A DNA stretch of 64,000 bases from Allonocardiopsis opalescens (GTDB lineage: Bacteria > Actinomycetota > Actinomycetes > Streptosporangiales > Streptosporangiaceae), in the NCBI RefSeq assembly GCF_003002095.1, contig NZ_PVZC01000005.1, forward strand, positions 496,001 to 560,000, written 5' to 3'. Below the pieces are notes generated by a model. It was not told the DNA's origin. It was given only the letters and a program-made list of their open reading frames with translations, and made no database searches. Below are positions 7,857 to 16,435 of the stretch, in pieces. The translations under genes and the position numbers were made by a program. How positions within the stretch are numbered: position 1 is the first letter of the stretch; each line of letters opens with the position of its first letter.

Positions 7857-7900
7857 CGATCACAACACCGACCACACCCGATCACGACACCGACCACACC
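7857..7900. repeat. 22-bp tandem repeat, two copies
   Basis: Two head-to-tail copies of CGATCACRACACCGACCACA plus CC (7857-7878 and 7879-7900) differ at one base. They lie 31-74 bp upstream of the kinase start. A 22-bp period is two helical turns, as in tandem response-regulator sites. Confidence 0.7.
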
Positions 7901-8092
7901 GCAAACCCCGCCCCGCCGGCCCAGGCCACCAGCCGCCCCAACCCTTCTCGCCCTCCACTTCCAGAGGGCCCAGCAGTTCGTCCGCCTCCCTGTTTCCCCA
8001 TCTCCCCCCATCCCCCGCCCTCCCAAGGGGGGGACGACCCCACAACCAGTCTTTCGCGCCGGCGTGCGTCGCGGCGACCGGTTACCGGCTGG

Positions 8093-8135
8093 TTGTGGAC
8101 AACTGCGGCCGCCGTGAGGCCCAGCTGTGGATAAC
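8093..8135. repeat. Paired DnaA-box-like sequences, site 1
   Basis: TTGTGGACAA (8093-8102) and CTGTGGATAAC (8125-8135) match the actinobacterial DnaA-box consensus TTGTCCACA and the TTATCCACA form on the minus strand. Four other intergenic sites in the window have similar pairs. Confidence 0.55.
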
Positions 8136-8357
8136 CCGGCTGATGGCCGTGAGTGGGTGGCTTGACATTCCGCGCGACCGACCGTCTCCGCTAACAGAGA
8201 GTGTCGGAGCTCGCTCTCTCGGGGCCGCCTGAGTCCGCATCGCATGATCGACAACACCTGCGGTTACGGACTTCCGACTCCTGGCCTGATGCGGCCAGTC
8301 CGTTTCTCCCGCACCTGTTCGGGCTACGTTCGGTGACGGCTGAGCGGAGAGTGGGCG

Positions 8358-9680
8358 GTGGGTGGGATGGACGGGCCTCGGAGCGCTGATGCTCCGCGTC
8401 CGTCGGACGCGTCGTCGGCGCGGGCCGGTCCTGAGGCCGTGATCGGGCGCGCCGCCGCCGAGTTGCGCGCCGCCGCTCAGGAGCGTGACCCGCATACCGG
8501 GCTGACCCGGCTGGAGCAGTTGGACCAGGAGATCGATGCGGGACTCGACACGCAGGACACCGACGCGGAAGCGACGGAGGACCGCCCACTCGATCCCGAC
8601 GAAGCTTCCCGCGAGCGGCACCTGGAGGAGTGGATCCGCACCACCGCGGCCGCCCGGTCCGGCGCACTCCGGCACGAGTCAACACCCGCAGAGGCCGCGC
8701 CGTCCGACGAGGCTCGGCCATCTGAGAATCGAGCGGCGGCCGCCGTTACCGCGACACGCCAAACCACCGACAACAACGGCGACGGCGAACCACCTCGGCC
8801 CCTCTCCCAGTCCGACACCGAGGGCGAACCGCCCGGGCCCTCTGCTCCGGCGGTGACCGACCGTCCGCCCGCCCCGATGGCCACCCTCACCCGCGCCGCC
8901 GTTGGGTGGGGGCTGGGGGACCGCGTCGCGGCCACACTGGACCGTCGCGACCCGGTCCTCGGCCAGGCGTTCACCGACCTCACCACCGTCATGGACTCCG
9001 GCCGACTCGCGGGCACCCCGGAGCGCCAAGAGATCATCTGCCGCGACCACCTGCGCAAACTCAGCGGCACCGAGCCCAACAACGCCCTGGGCGCAGCCGC
9101 CGAACTCCACGCCGCCGCCACCATCCTGCACACCGGTGAACTCGCCCCCACCGGCAAGATCGCCATGAGCGCCGGACGCCGCGAACCCCTGGACCTAGGA
9201 ACCGGACGCAGAATCGATGTCTCTCCGGTGTCGGAAGCCGACCTGGTCTTCGCCGGCCGCGACGGCCGGGTACACCTCCACGAAGTCAAGAACACCGCCC
9301 GAGCCCTCGCCAACAAACTCCGCAGGAACACCGACCAACTCGACAAGATGGTGGACTGGCGGGGAAGAGACCAGGACAACCGCCGCATCGCGGTCCATAT
9401 CACCACCGACCAGGGGTGGACGGGGCTGCTTGGCCTTATCAATGCCAGTAAGCCGGGGAGCTACGCAATAAACGAGTTGATTCGCTTCGATGTCCCGTTG
9501 CGCCTCGGGTCGCATGACCTCGCTCCTGCTGAACTGGCAAGGCTTCGCGACGCGACGGTCGCCTGCTTAGAGAACCGCGAATCTTCCGACGAGACTCTAC
9601 GAGAATGGTTCGCCAGATGCATCCCTGACTTGGACGCGGCACGTGATTTCCTCCGACCCCATGGAGTGGATTTCCTGTGA
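8358..9680 (+). CDS. Candidate PD-(D/E)XK nuclease toxin
   Basis: A 440-residue protein I do not recognise by family. The first ~170 residues are charged and Pro/Thr-rich with little order. The C-terminal half looks like a restriction-endonuclease fold: a helix with Glu249 (GAAAELHAAATI), Asp295 in EADLVFAGRDG, then HEVKNT with Glu309 and Lys311, the D-x(13)-ExK spacing of PD-(D/E)XK enzymes. The frame starts at a GTG with GGAGAG upstream. Its TGA overlaps the GTG of the next gene (GTGA), a toxin/immunity-like arrangement. The last third is visibly less GC-rich than its neighbours, and the pair splits a two-component operon, both signs of transfer. The effector role is inferred. Confidence 0.65.
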   Translation: MGGMDGPRSADAPRPSDASSARAGPEAVIGRAAAELRAAAQERDPHTGLTRLEQLDQEIDAGLDTQDTDAEATEDRPLDPDEASRERHLEEWIRTTAAARSGALRHESTPAEAAPSDEARPSENRAAAAVTATRQTTDNNGDGEPPRPLSQSDTEGEPPGPSAPAVTDRPPAPMATLTRAAVGWGLGDRVAATLDRRDPVLGQAFTDLTTVMDSGRLAGTPERQEIICRDHLRKLSGTEPNNALGAAAELHAAATILHTGELAPTGKIAMSAGRREPLDLGTGRRIDVSPVSEADLVFAGRDGRVHLHEVKNTARALANKLRRNTDQLDKMVDWRGRDQDNRRIAVHITTDQGWTGLLGLINASKPGSYAINELIRFDVPLRLGSHDLAPAELARLRDATVACLENRESSDETLREWFARCIPDLDAARDFLRPHGVDFL

Positions 9681-10381
9681 TCGACCGAAGGCCGCTGGTA
9701 CCGGCCGCCATCGCCGGGTTGCCCTACCCGTGGAACGTCGACGGACTCTCTCTCGGCGGCCCGCCCCTGGACAGTTGGCAGCCGAACCCCGAGCGGCGTG
9801 CGACGGCGCTTAAGGTCTTGCGGTCGTGCCTGGAGTACCTTATGAGCGACGCTCCGCGTTATGGTGGTGAACTACCTTCGCTCAATGAGCATTTTGCCGA
9901 CGAATGGATTTCCTACGATCACACGTTCCGGCGACGTTTCCCTACACTCGATACCCTGTCCAGGGACGCCATTCGCGACTGGCTGGCAGAGAACGTCGAC
10001 CCGCAGCGGCTGTTCGGGCGGGAATGGGAGGTGCCACCGGACGATGTGGTGGACAATCTCGGCCGCGGCTGGGTCTACGGGACGGTGAGCACTACCACAC
10101 GTGTGCTGATCGCCTGGTTGCTGCCTGGTGTCCGCGCCATCGGCACTGAAGATGATCCGGCGCGCGGCGAGGACCGCGCTCGACTCCTCGACCTGCTCAA
10201 AGAGGCGGCTCCGAAACTGCCGGGTGATGAAGGTGTGCTTTCTATCGGTGTGATCTGGAGCCTGGAAGAAATCGACGCGATCGGTTACCTCCGCATGGTC
10301 GAGCAGCACCCGGGAGCACCCGAGCCGACTCGCTTGGAGGCGAAGCGCTACCGCGAGGAATACGAGCAGGAATTAAATTGA
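9677..10381 (+). CDS. Hypothetical partner/immunity protein of the nuclease-like gene
   Basis: A 234-residue soluble, acidic protein starting MIDRRPLVPAAIAGLPYPWN at a GTG that overlaps the upstream stop by four bases. No known motif is visible. Acidic composition, helix-rich pattern and tight coupling to a nuclease-like gene suggest an immunity protein that would cap the nuclease, but this is inference. Codon choice is less GC-biased than in the flanking genes (for example TTAAAT near the end), consistent with recent acquisition. Downstream there is a 151-bp gap before the stop of the convergent response regulator. Confidence 0.6.
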   Translation: MIDRRPLVPAAIAGLPYPWNVDGLSLGGPPLDSWQPNPERRATALKVLRSCLEYLMSDAPRYGGELPSLNEHFADEWISYDHTFRRRFPTLDTLSRDAIRDWLAENVDPQRLFGREWEVPPDDVVDNLGRGWVYGTVSTTTRVLIAWLLPGVRAIGTEDDPARGEDRARLLDLLKEAAPKLPGDEGVLSIGVIWSLEEIDAIGYLRMVEQHPGAPEPTRLEAKRYREEYEQELN

Positions 10382-10532
10382 CCTGGCCAGGAACCGAGGG
10401 CTCCGTAACGATGGAGGAGAATAACGAACCATCCTACAACCCGCCCTGACCACTCGCAGATTGGTTGTGTGAAGCTCCTGGCAATGACACCGCACCCCCC
10501 TTGATGACCGTTGCTCCGAGGAGTGGATCGGC

Positions 10533-11267
10533 TCATGCGTGCAGGGTCCCGTCCGCTTCGCCGCCCTCGGCCTCGAAGCGGTAGCCCACACCCCAGATGG
10601 TGGTGATGACGCGCGGATGCGCGGGGTCGGCCTCGACCTTCTCGCGGAGCCGGCGCACGTGCACGGTCACGGTCGACAGGTCGCCGAAGTCCCAGCCCCA
10701 CACCCGCCGCATCAGCTCCTCGCGGCGGAACGCGCGGCCCGGATGCGCCAGGAAGAACGCCAGCAGGTCGAACTCGCGCAGGGTCAGCGCGAGGGGCGTG
10801 CCGTCGCGGTCGGCGGTACGCGCGGCCGGGTCCACAGCGATGCCGTGGGCGCGCAGCGGCACGGCCGGCTCCGGACGCGCGTCGGCCCGACGCAGCACCG
10901 AACGCACGCGCAGCACCAGCTCTCGCGGGCTGAACGGCTTGGTCACGTAGTCGTCGGCGCCCAGTTCGAGCCCGAGGATGCGGTCGGTCTCGTCGCCGCG
11001 CGCCGTGAGCATGATGACGGGCACCGGCGCCTGGGCCCGCAGCCGCCGGCACACCTCCCAGCCGTCCAGGCCGGGCAGCATCAGGTCGAGCACCACCAGG
11101 TCGGGCGGCGCCTCCACCGCTCGGCGCAGCGCGTCGTGCCCGTCGGCCGCGCGGTCGACGGCGAAGCCCTCACGGTCGAGGTAGCCGGCGACCACCTCGG
11201 CCACGGTCGGGTCATCGTCGACGACGAGGACGCGCTGCCTGGAACGGACATCAGCCGGTGTCGCCAT
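10533..11267 (-). CDS. OmpR/PhoB-family response regulator
   Basis: A 244-residue regulator read from the ATG at 11267; a longer frame upstream is low-complexity. The receiver domain has VLVVDDDPTVAEVVAGYL, the phospho-acceptor Asp in DLVVLDLMLPGLDG, LTARG and the Lys of YVTKPFSPRELVLRVR. The C-terminal winged helix is complete, with LTLREFDLLAFFLAHPG and TVTVHVRRLREKVE, ending in VGYRFEAEGG. It should pair with the kinase at 6717-7826. The hexamer CGTAAG at 11341-11346, just upstream, recurs inverted three times in the 16.6-kb intergenic region and may be part of its binding site. Confidence 0.93.
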   Translation of the reverse strand: MATPADVRSRQRVLVVDDDPTVAEVVAGYLDREGFAVDRAADGHDALRRAVEAPPDLVVLDLMLPGLDGWEVCRRLRAQAPVPVIMLTARGDETDRILGLELGADDYVTKPFSPRELVLRVRSVLRRADARPEPAVPLRAHGIAVDPAARTADRDGTPLALTLREFDLLAFFLAHPGRAFRREELMRRVWGWDFGDLSTVTVHVRRLREKVEADPAHPRVITTIWGVGYRFEAEGGEADGTLHA

Positions 11268-11556
11268 GGTCGCGAGTCTGGCACCGGCCGGCATCACCCG
11301 GGAAGACGCCCGCCCGCCGCCCCGCCCGACGTCCGCGTTTCGTAAGGCGGGATTACCGCCCATCAGCCCCTCACCTGCTTAGCGTTACCGGTGTGACCAC
11401 TGAGACCGAGGTCGGCGGCCCCTCCGCGGCACGGGGCGCGGACGGCCGTGTGCCGCGCCCGGCGCCGGCAATCGCCGCGGCCGCGCGGACCGTCCGCGAG
11501 CCGGGCGCCCACCGCCGCGGGCGTCCGGCCGCGCACCGCACCAGACACGCGGCGGC

Positions 11557-12588
11557 ATGTCCGCGCCCGCAGGGGCGGCATGCCGCGTCACCCCGACCCG
11601 CACCGGCCGCGCACTGAAACGGACAGCACCCGTGACCACGACGTCCCGCCACGACACGTCCGAGCCCTCGGCGGCGCGCCCCGCGCGCCCAGGCCGCCAT
11701 CCGGCCCGCGTCCGCCGCGACGCGGACGCGCGCCGCCCGCACTCGGCGTCGCATGCTGACACCGAGAGGCCGCTTGCGCCCGCTCCGGCGACCGCCGGGG
11801 CGGCTCCCACGGCACCGGGGCCGCACTCGACGGACGACACGAACGCCGAATGGCTGCCCACGCCCGCCACTGCGCCGATCGGCGGAGAAGGCGGCGAGCC
11901 GCTCCCACCCGTCGATGTGGTGCTGCCCTGCCTGGACGAGGCGGCGGCGCTGCCCTGGGTGCTGGAGCGGGTGCCGGACGGCTGGCGGGCGATCGTGGTG
12001 GACAACGGATCCACCGACGGCTCGGCCGAGATCGCCGCGCGCCTGGGCGCGCTCGTCGTGACCGAGCCGCGCCGGGGCTTCGGCGCCGCCTGCCACGCCG
12101 GCCTCAGCGCCGCCACCGCCGAGATCGTCTGCTTCTGCGACTGCGACGCGTCGCTCGACCCCGCGCTGCTGCGCGGCATGGTCGACACCGTGGGCGGTGG
12201 CGCCGCCGACCTGGTCCTCGGACGCCGGCGCCCCACCCGCGCCGGGGCGTGGCCGGTGCACGCTCGCGTCGGCAACACCGTCGTCGCGCGGATGCTGCGC
12301 CGCCGCGCCGGGATCCGGCTGCACGACATCGGCCCGATGCGCGCGGCCCGCCGGTCCGCCCTGCTCTCCCTCGGACTCACCGACCGCCGCTCCGGCTACC
12401 CGCTGGAGACGGTCGTGCGCGCCGCCGACGCGGGTTGGCGCATCGTGGAGGTGGACGTGCCGTACCGGCCGAGGTCGGGGCGGTCCAAGGTCACCGGCAC
12501 CTGGCGCGGCACCTGGACGGCGGTCCGCGATATGACCGCCGTCCTCCGCCGCCCCCCGGCCGCCGGAGCCGGCGGGGGCGCCGCGTGA
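11557..12588 (+). CDS. Family 2 glycosyltransferase
   Basis: A GT-A fold glycosyltransferase. The catalytic part starts near residue 118 with PVDVVLPCLDEAAALPWVL, then VVDNGSTDGS, the substrate/metal motif FCDCDASLDP and a C-terminal PYRPRSGRSKVTGTWRGTWT, as in dolichyl-phosphate mannose synthase-like enzymes. The N-terminus is uncertain: the ~110 residues before the domain are low-complexity, a GTG at 11632 is a possible start, and a leaderless-looking GTG at 11393 (TAGCGT seven bases before) opens a different frame ending at 11617. The stop overlaps the next gene (GTGA). With the following genes it forms a conserved actinobacterial module of unknown product, probably cell-envelope linked. 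Confidence 0.85.
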   Translation: MSAPAGAACRVTPTRTGRALKRTAPVTTTSRHDTSEPSAARPARPGRHPARVRRDADARRPHSASHADTERPLAPAPATAGAAPTAPGPHSTDDTNAEWLPTPATAPIGGEGGEPLPPVDVVLPCLDEAAALPWVLERVPDGWRAIVVDNGSTDGSAEIAARLGALVVTEPRRGFGAACHAGLSAATAEIVCFCDCDASLDPALLRGMVDTVGGGAADLVLGRRRPTRAGAWPVHARVGNTVVARMLRRRAGIRLHDIGPMRAARRSALLSLGLTDRRSGYPLETVVRAADAGWRIVEVDVPYRPRSGRSKVTGTWRGTWTAVRDMTAVLRRPPAAGAGGGAA

Positions 12589-13226
12589 CGGGTCCGACCA
12601 CGCTGCTGGTCATCGCCAAGGAACCCGTGCCCGGCCGGGCGAAGACGCGACTGTGCGCCCGCTACACCGAGGAGCAGGCCGCCCGGCTCGCGGCGGCCGC
12701 GCTCGCCGACACCCTGGCGGCGGCGCTGGCGGCACCGGCGCGCCGCCGCGTCCTCGTGCTGGACGGACGGCCGGGGCCGTGGCTGCCGGAGGCCGGCTTC
12801 GAGGTGGTCGCGCAGGCGGCGGGCGGCCTGGATGAGCGGCTGGCGGCGGCCTTCGCGGGCTGCTCGGGGCCGTCGCTGCTCATCGGCATGGACACGCCGC
12901 AGGTCACCGCCGATCTGCTCGCCCCCGCGCTGGCCGGGGACGCCTGGCACCGCGCCGACGCGTGGTTCGGCCCGGCCGAGGACGGCGGCTTCTGGGCGAT
13001 CGGCCTGGCCGAACCCGAGCCCGCGCTGCTGCGCGGCGTCCCGATGTCGACGCCGCGCACCGGAGCCGTCCAGCGCCGCCGTCTGCTCGACGCCGGCCTC
13101 CGCGTCGCGGAGCTGCCGACCCTCCTCGACGTCGACACCCCTGACGACGCCGACCGGGTCGCCTCCCAAGCTCCCGGCAGCCGTTTCGCCGCCGCGCTGC
13201 GCACCATGAGCGGCGTCGCCCCATGA
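12585..13226 (+). CDS. DUF2064 (TIGR04282-type) glycosyltransferase-like protein
   Basis: A 213-residue protein with the nucleotidyl/glycosyltransferase-like fold of the DUF2064 family: LLVIAKEPVPGRAKTRLC at the N-terminus, the acidic GMDTPQVT in the middle and GPAEDGGFWAIGL towards the end, followed by DVDTPDDADR. The GTG start overlaps the stop of the GT2 gene by four bases, so the two are translated together. Genes of this family commonly accompany GT2 enzymes. They are thought to handle sugar or nucleotide transfer, but no reaction has been established to my knowledge. Confidence 0.88.
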   Translation: MTGPTTLLVIAKEPVPGRAKTRLCARYTEEQAARLAAAALADTLAAALAAPARRRVLVLDGRPGPWLPEAGFEVVAQAAGGLDERLAAAFAGCSGPSLLIGMDTPQVTADLLAPALAGDAWHRADAWFGPAEDGGFWAIGLAEPEPALLRGVPMSTPRTGAVQRRRLLDAGLRVAELPTLLDVDTPDDADRVASQAPGSRFAAALRTMSGVAP

Positions 13227-13353
13227 CCTCGGGAAGACCGGCGGACACGTCGAGGCGCGGCGCCGCCCGCGTGCGGCGCCGGATGGCCGGGGATGGGCTG
13301 GAAGGCGGCGGACGCACGGCGTGCGACGTGCGCGCGGGGCGGGGAGGCGCCTG

Positions 13354-14028
13354 GTGAGCATGGCCGAAGTGCGGTCTGTGCCGGCGTCCGCGCAGCCGTG
13401 GCGGTGCGATCCCTATGCCGAGGCGCTGCTCAGCGGGCGCGGGCCGCTGTTCCTGCGGCGTACCGACGGGTGGCTGCTGCCCCTGGAGGTGGAGCGCTGG
13501 TGCGCCGACCCGGACGACGCGGACGCCACCGTGCTGGACCGGTGCGAGGGTGCCGTGCTCGATGTCGGCTGCGGGCCCGGGCGGATGGTCGCGGGGCTGG
13601 TCGCACGCGGGCGCCGCGCGCTGGGCGTCGACGTGCACCCGGTGGCGGTCACCCGCACCGCCGACGCGGGGGGTACCGCGGTGTGCCGGTCGGTCTTCGA
13701 GCCCCTGCCCGATGAGGGCCGCTGGGACACGGCGCTGCTGGTCGACGGCAATATCGGCATCGGCGGTGCACCCGGCGCCCTGCTGACCCGGATGCTGGAG
13801 CTGGTCCGCCCCGGCGGCCTGCTGCTGGTGGAGGCGGCCCGCGAGGACGTGGACGAGCGTGTGGCGGTCCAGGTCTCCGACGCACACGACCGGCGCGGCG
13901 GCGCCTTCCCCTGGGCGCGCCTCGGCCTGCCCGCCCTGCTGCGCCGCGCCGAGGCGAGCGGCTGGTCCCCCGCCGCCACCTGGCACAGCCACGGCCGCCG
14001 CTTCGCCGCCCTCCGCGCGCCCGGGTGA
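13354..14028 (+). CDS. SAM-dependent class I methyltransferase
   Basis: A 224-residue methyltransferase starting at a GTG preceded by GGGGAGG (an upstream in-frame ATG lacks a site). The SAM loop is VLDVGCGPGRMVAGL at about residues 71-85, with the acidic ribose-binding strand ALGVDVHPVAV after it and a later catalytic-side segment LLVDGNIGIGG. It is the third member of the GT2/DUF2064/methyltransferase set, 127 bp downstream of the DUF2064 stop. The substrate is unknown. A strong terminator follows, so it probably ends the operon. Confidence 0.88.
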   Translation: MSMAEVRSVPASAQPWRCDPYAEALLSGRGPLFLRRTDGWLLPLEVERWCADPDDADATVLDRCEGAVLDVGCGPGRMVAGLVARGRRALGVDVHPVAVTRTADAGGTAVCRSVFEPLPDEGRWDTALLVDGNIGIGGAPGALLTRMLELVRPGGLLLVEAAREDVDERVAVQVSDAHDRRGGAFPWARLGLPALLRRAEASGWSPAATWHSHGRRFAALRAPG

Positions 14029-14055
14029 GCCGAGCCCGGTCCCTGCGGGCTCAAG

Positions 14056-14088
14056 AAACCCGCCCCGGCGTGCGCCGGAGCGGGTTTT
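14056..14088 (+). terminator. Rho-independent terminator after the methyltransferase
   Basis: AAACCCGC (14056-14063) pairs with GCGGGTTT (14080-14087), with an inner CCGGCG/CGCCGG stem, and a short T run follows. Copy 2 of repeat family A begins in this T run. Confidence 0.85.
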
Positions 14089-14160
14089 GGGCCTTGTGCG
14101 GCACACGTCCGGGCGGAACCCTATTGACCAAGGGGCTTCCCCCGCGACGATCCGACGGCC
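14086..14160 (+). repeat. 75-nt intergenic repeat family A, copy 2
   Basis: Matches copy 1 (6630-6704) over its full length with changes only in and around the first hairpin. It follows the methyltransferase gene in the sense direction. Confidence 0.9.
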
Positions 14161-14427
14161 GAGCGCCCCACCGCGTCCCTCCGCCCCGGCACCCCCGCCT
14201 CCGGCCCTCGCCCCCGGGGCATCCTTGCCTCCGGCTCCCCGCCCGCAGGCACCGCCGTCCCCAGTACTCCCGCCCCCAGCACCCCATCCCCGCCCCCGGG
14301 CACCCCCGCCCTTTGCACCCCGATCGCACGGACCAAGGTTCCGGTCACGGCACGTGCGCGCGGAGCGCAGACCGCCTCCCGCGCCCCGCTCGGATCGGCC
14401 CGCCGGAGCCGCCCGGTCGCCGGGCCC
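14161..14427. other. C-rich intergenic tract with G-quadruplex potential on the minus strand
   Basis: Between the convergent methyltransferase and membrane protein genes the plus strand is strongly C-rich (about 14170-14320) with degenerate CACCCCCGCC-like units. The minus strand carries many runs of three to five G. No gene is supported here. Confidence 0.6.
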
Positions 14428-14907
14428 CTACGCCCCCGGCCGCGCCGGCGGGCGGCCGCGCGCCGCGCGGTGCCGGGCGATCAGCGACCGGGCCGCCAGC
14501 ACGGCGGCCGAGGCGGCGAAGAGGGCGGCGGTGATCAGGAGCCACCGGGGGGCGAAGGCGGCCGGGTCGAGGCCGGTCTTGGCCGCGTAGACCTCGCCGG
14601 ACAGGCCCAGGATGAGCGGGGACCACACCACGAACAGCACGGCCGAGACGAAGGCCGGGACGCGCACGTGGTTGATCCAGCTCGCGTCCCGGCGGGGGTC
14701 CAGGGCGCGGACGGCGCGGTCGGCGGCGGTGTAGAGCGGGACGAGGACGAGGTCGTGCAGGAGGGCGGCGCCGACCGTCCACAGCAGCAGGCCCACGACG
14801 TCCCCGCCGAGCAGCCGCAGGCCCGCGTAACCGGCCACGGCGAAGGAGCAGACGGTCAGCAGCAGGTGCGTCGGCCCGGCGCCGTACCAGGCGCGCAGCG
14901 TCCTCAT
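14428..14907 (-). CDS. Integral membrane protein, four helices
   Basis: A 159-residue protein with about four hydrophobic segments (residues ~15-33, 37-57, 84-102, 120-138) and a C-terminal Arg-rich tail. The start at 14907 (MRTLRAWYGAGPTHLLLTV) is the first Met before the hydrophobic region. It lies 181 bp downstream of the molybdopterin oxidoreductase gene on the same strand and belongs to the same conserved module. The family is one I know only as a conserved hypothetical. A role as membrane partner of the oxidoreductase is possible. Confidence 0.75.
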   Translation of the reverse strand: MRTLRAWYGAGPTHLLLTVCSFAVAGYAGLRLLGGDVVGLLLWTVGAALLHDLVLVPLYTAADRAVRALDPRRDASWINHVRVPAFVSAVLFVVWSPLILGLSGEVYAAKTGLDPAAFAPRWLLITAALFAASAAVLAARSLIARHRAARGRPPARPGA

Positions 14908-15088
14908 ACCGCACCCCCGGGTCCGCGCCGCCCGCCTCCCGGCCCGGTCCGCCCCCTCATGGCCCTCTCCCGGGCCTCCGGGTCCGCGACGCCCGCGGGC
15001 CGCCGCACCCCCGGCGCCGCACCGCCGGTCCGGCCGACACCTGAGCGCGCCGCTTCGGCCGCCGCGCCGCCCCGCCGCCGACGCGCCC

Positions 15089-16435
15089 TCACGCCGGGTC
15101 CCCGAAGGTGAGGCGGGTGACCCACTTGGTGTTGTGGACGCCGGGATTGGCCGGGACGATGATCCTCGCGGGATAGCCGTGGTCGGCCGACAGTTCGGCG
15201 CCGTTGACGCGCAGCGCCAGCAGCGACCACGGGTCGGCCACCTGGTTGGCGCGCAGCGCGGCCGAGCCGAAGGAGCCGCGGCGCTGCGCCGACTCCACCA
15301 GCACGTCCGGGGCGGCGCCGGGCGGGAAACCGACGAGGGCTGCCAGGTCGGCCAGGCGGACCCCCGACCACTCCTGGTCCGGGGTGGACCAGCCCTCCAC
15401 GCACGCGATCGGCAGCGCCGCGGTGTGCTGCGGCATGGCGAGCAGCCGCTCGCGTGCAAGCACCACCTCGCGGCCGCCGCCGCGCACGGTGAGGCGCCAG
15501 TCCGGGCCGGTGTCGGCGGCGGTGATCCCGGCCTCGGCGGCCGTCCGGTTCACCGGGAAGCCGTTGGGCCCCGCTCCCGGCTCGCCGCCGCGCGGAGCGA
15601 GCAGCGCGGTGGCGCGCAGCGGCCCGCCGATGCTCTGCCCGACGGTGACGGCGAGCAGCGCGAGCGAGCCGAGGCCCACCATGCCGAGCGCACCGCGCCG
15701 CGACATCGTCGCCGCGGCGGGGCGCGGCGGCATCAGTCCGGTACCGTCCGGCGGCTCGGCGGTGGTGCGCGCGGCCGGCGTGCGCAGCTCGTCGCGGAGC
15801 CGGCGCGACCGCAGCGTGCGCGCCACCAGCCCCATCCGGGTGCCGACGTGCAGCACCAGCGCGCCGACGAACACCCACGCGCCATAGAGGTGCAGCGGGT
15901 AGAACGAACCGGGGAACACGTACTCCAGCTGGATGTTAAGCACCCCGGTGGCGAACACGAACAGCCCTCCGCCGACCAGCGCGAGCACCGAGAGGCGCTC
16001 CAGCGCGTGCGCCACCGAGCGCACCGGCGGCCAGGCGAACAGCTTGGGGATCACCGACCACAGCTTGGCCAGCAGCACCGGCACCAGCATGATCCCGAGC
16101 GTGACGTGCACGCCCTGGGTGAGCCGGTAGAGCCAGTGCGGCCGCGTCGGCCAGGCGAACAGGTAGAAGCCGAGCCAGCCCTTGTCCGGCGTCCGGTCGT
16201 TCACGGCGGCCAGGTCGGGGTTGTACGCGGCGTAGGACAGCAGGCCCGTCGCGAACACCACCGCGGTCCCGGCCAGCAGCACCAGCCCGAGCACCGAGGT
16301 CAGCCACGGGCCGCGCAGCGGACTGCGCCAGAACTCCGGCCGCGTCGGCCCGGCCGGAGGCCCTTCCCGCAGGCGTGCCCGCAGCCACTCCGCGGCCGCC
16401 CCGACGCGGCCCGCCCTCCCGGCCTTCCCACCCAT
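15089..16435 (-). CDS. Molybdopterin-dependent oxidoreductase fused to a membrane cytochrome-b-like domain
   Basis: A 448-residue protein read from ATG 16435, which has GGAGG before it; an upstream ATG (16528) lacks one. The first ~200 residues carry about five membrane helices with conserved His (HWLYRLTQGVHVTLGIM; PLHLYGAWVF), a b-type cytochrome-like layout. After a linker and a further hydrophobic segment (RRGALGMVGLGSLALLAVTV) comes a sulfite-oxidase-like Mo-co domain, with the ligand Cys in ALPIACVEGWST and the C-terminal YPARIIVPANPGVHNTKWV. It probably transfers electrons between a periplasmic substrate and the membrane. The substrate is unknown; the GT2/DUF2064/methyltransferase set nearby is a recurrent neighbour. 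Confidence 0.88.
   Translation of the reverse strand: MGGKAGRAGRVGAAAEWLRARLREGPPAGPTRPEFWRSPLRGPWLTSVLGLVLLAGTAVVFATGLLSYAAYNPDLAAVNDRTPDKGWLGFYLFAWPTRPHWLYRLTQGVHVTLGIMLVPVLLAKLWSVIPKLFAWPPVRSVAHALERLSVLALVGGGLFVFATGVLNIQLEYVFPGSFYPLHLYGAWVFVGALVLHVGTRMGLVARTLRSRRLRDELRTPAARTTAEPPDGTGLMPPRPAAATMSRRGALGMVGLGSLALLAVTVGQSIGGPLRATALLAPRGGEPGAGPNGFPVNRTAAEAGITAADTGPDWRLTVRGGGREVVLARERLLAMPQHTAALPIACVEGWSTPDQEWSGVRLADLAALVGFPPGAAPDVLVESAQRRGSFGSAALRANQVADPWSLLALRVNGAELSADHGYPARIIVPANPGVHNTKWVTRLTFGDPA

Larger units (their letters stand above)
7827..8357. other. Intergenic region with tandem repeat and DnaA-box-like pair
   Basis: No convincing gene is seen in these 531 bp. They hold two 22-bp tandem repeats (7857-7900), a C/G-rich hairpin-like stretch around 8008-8036, two DnaA-box-like sequences (8093-8102 and 8125-8135, both reading TTRTCCACA on the minus strand) and a TTGACA at 8162. 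It is the left part of the insert that separates the kinase from its regulator. Confidence 0.6.

Noticed and set aside
8162-8200. TTGACA promoter for the nuclease-like gene
   Set aside because: No acceptable -10 lies 16-19 bp downstream; spacing to the nearest TAAC is too long.
14051-14329. Gly/Arg-rich minus-strand frame over the C-rich tract
   Set aside because: Arises from repeat family A and G-rich DNA; no start signal or domain.
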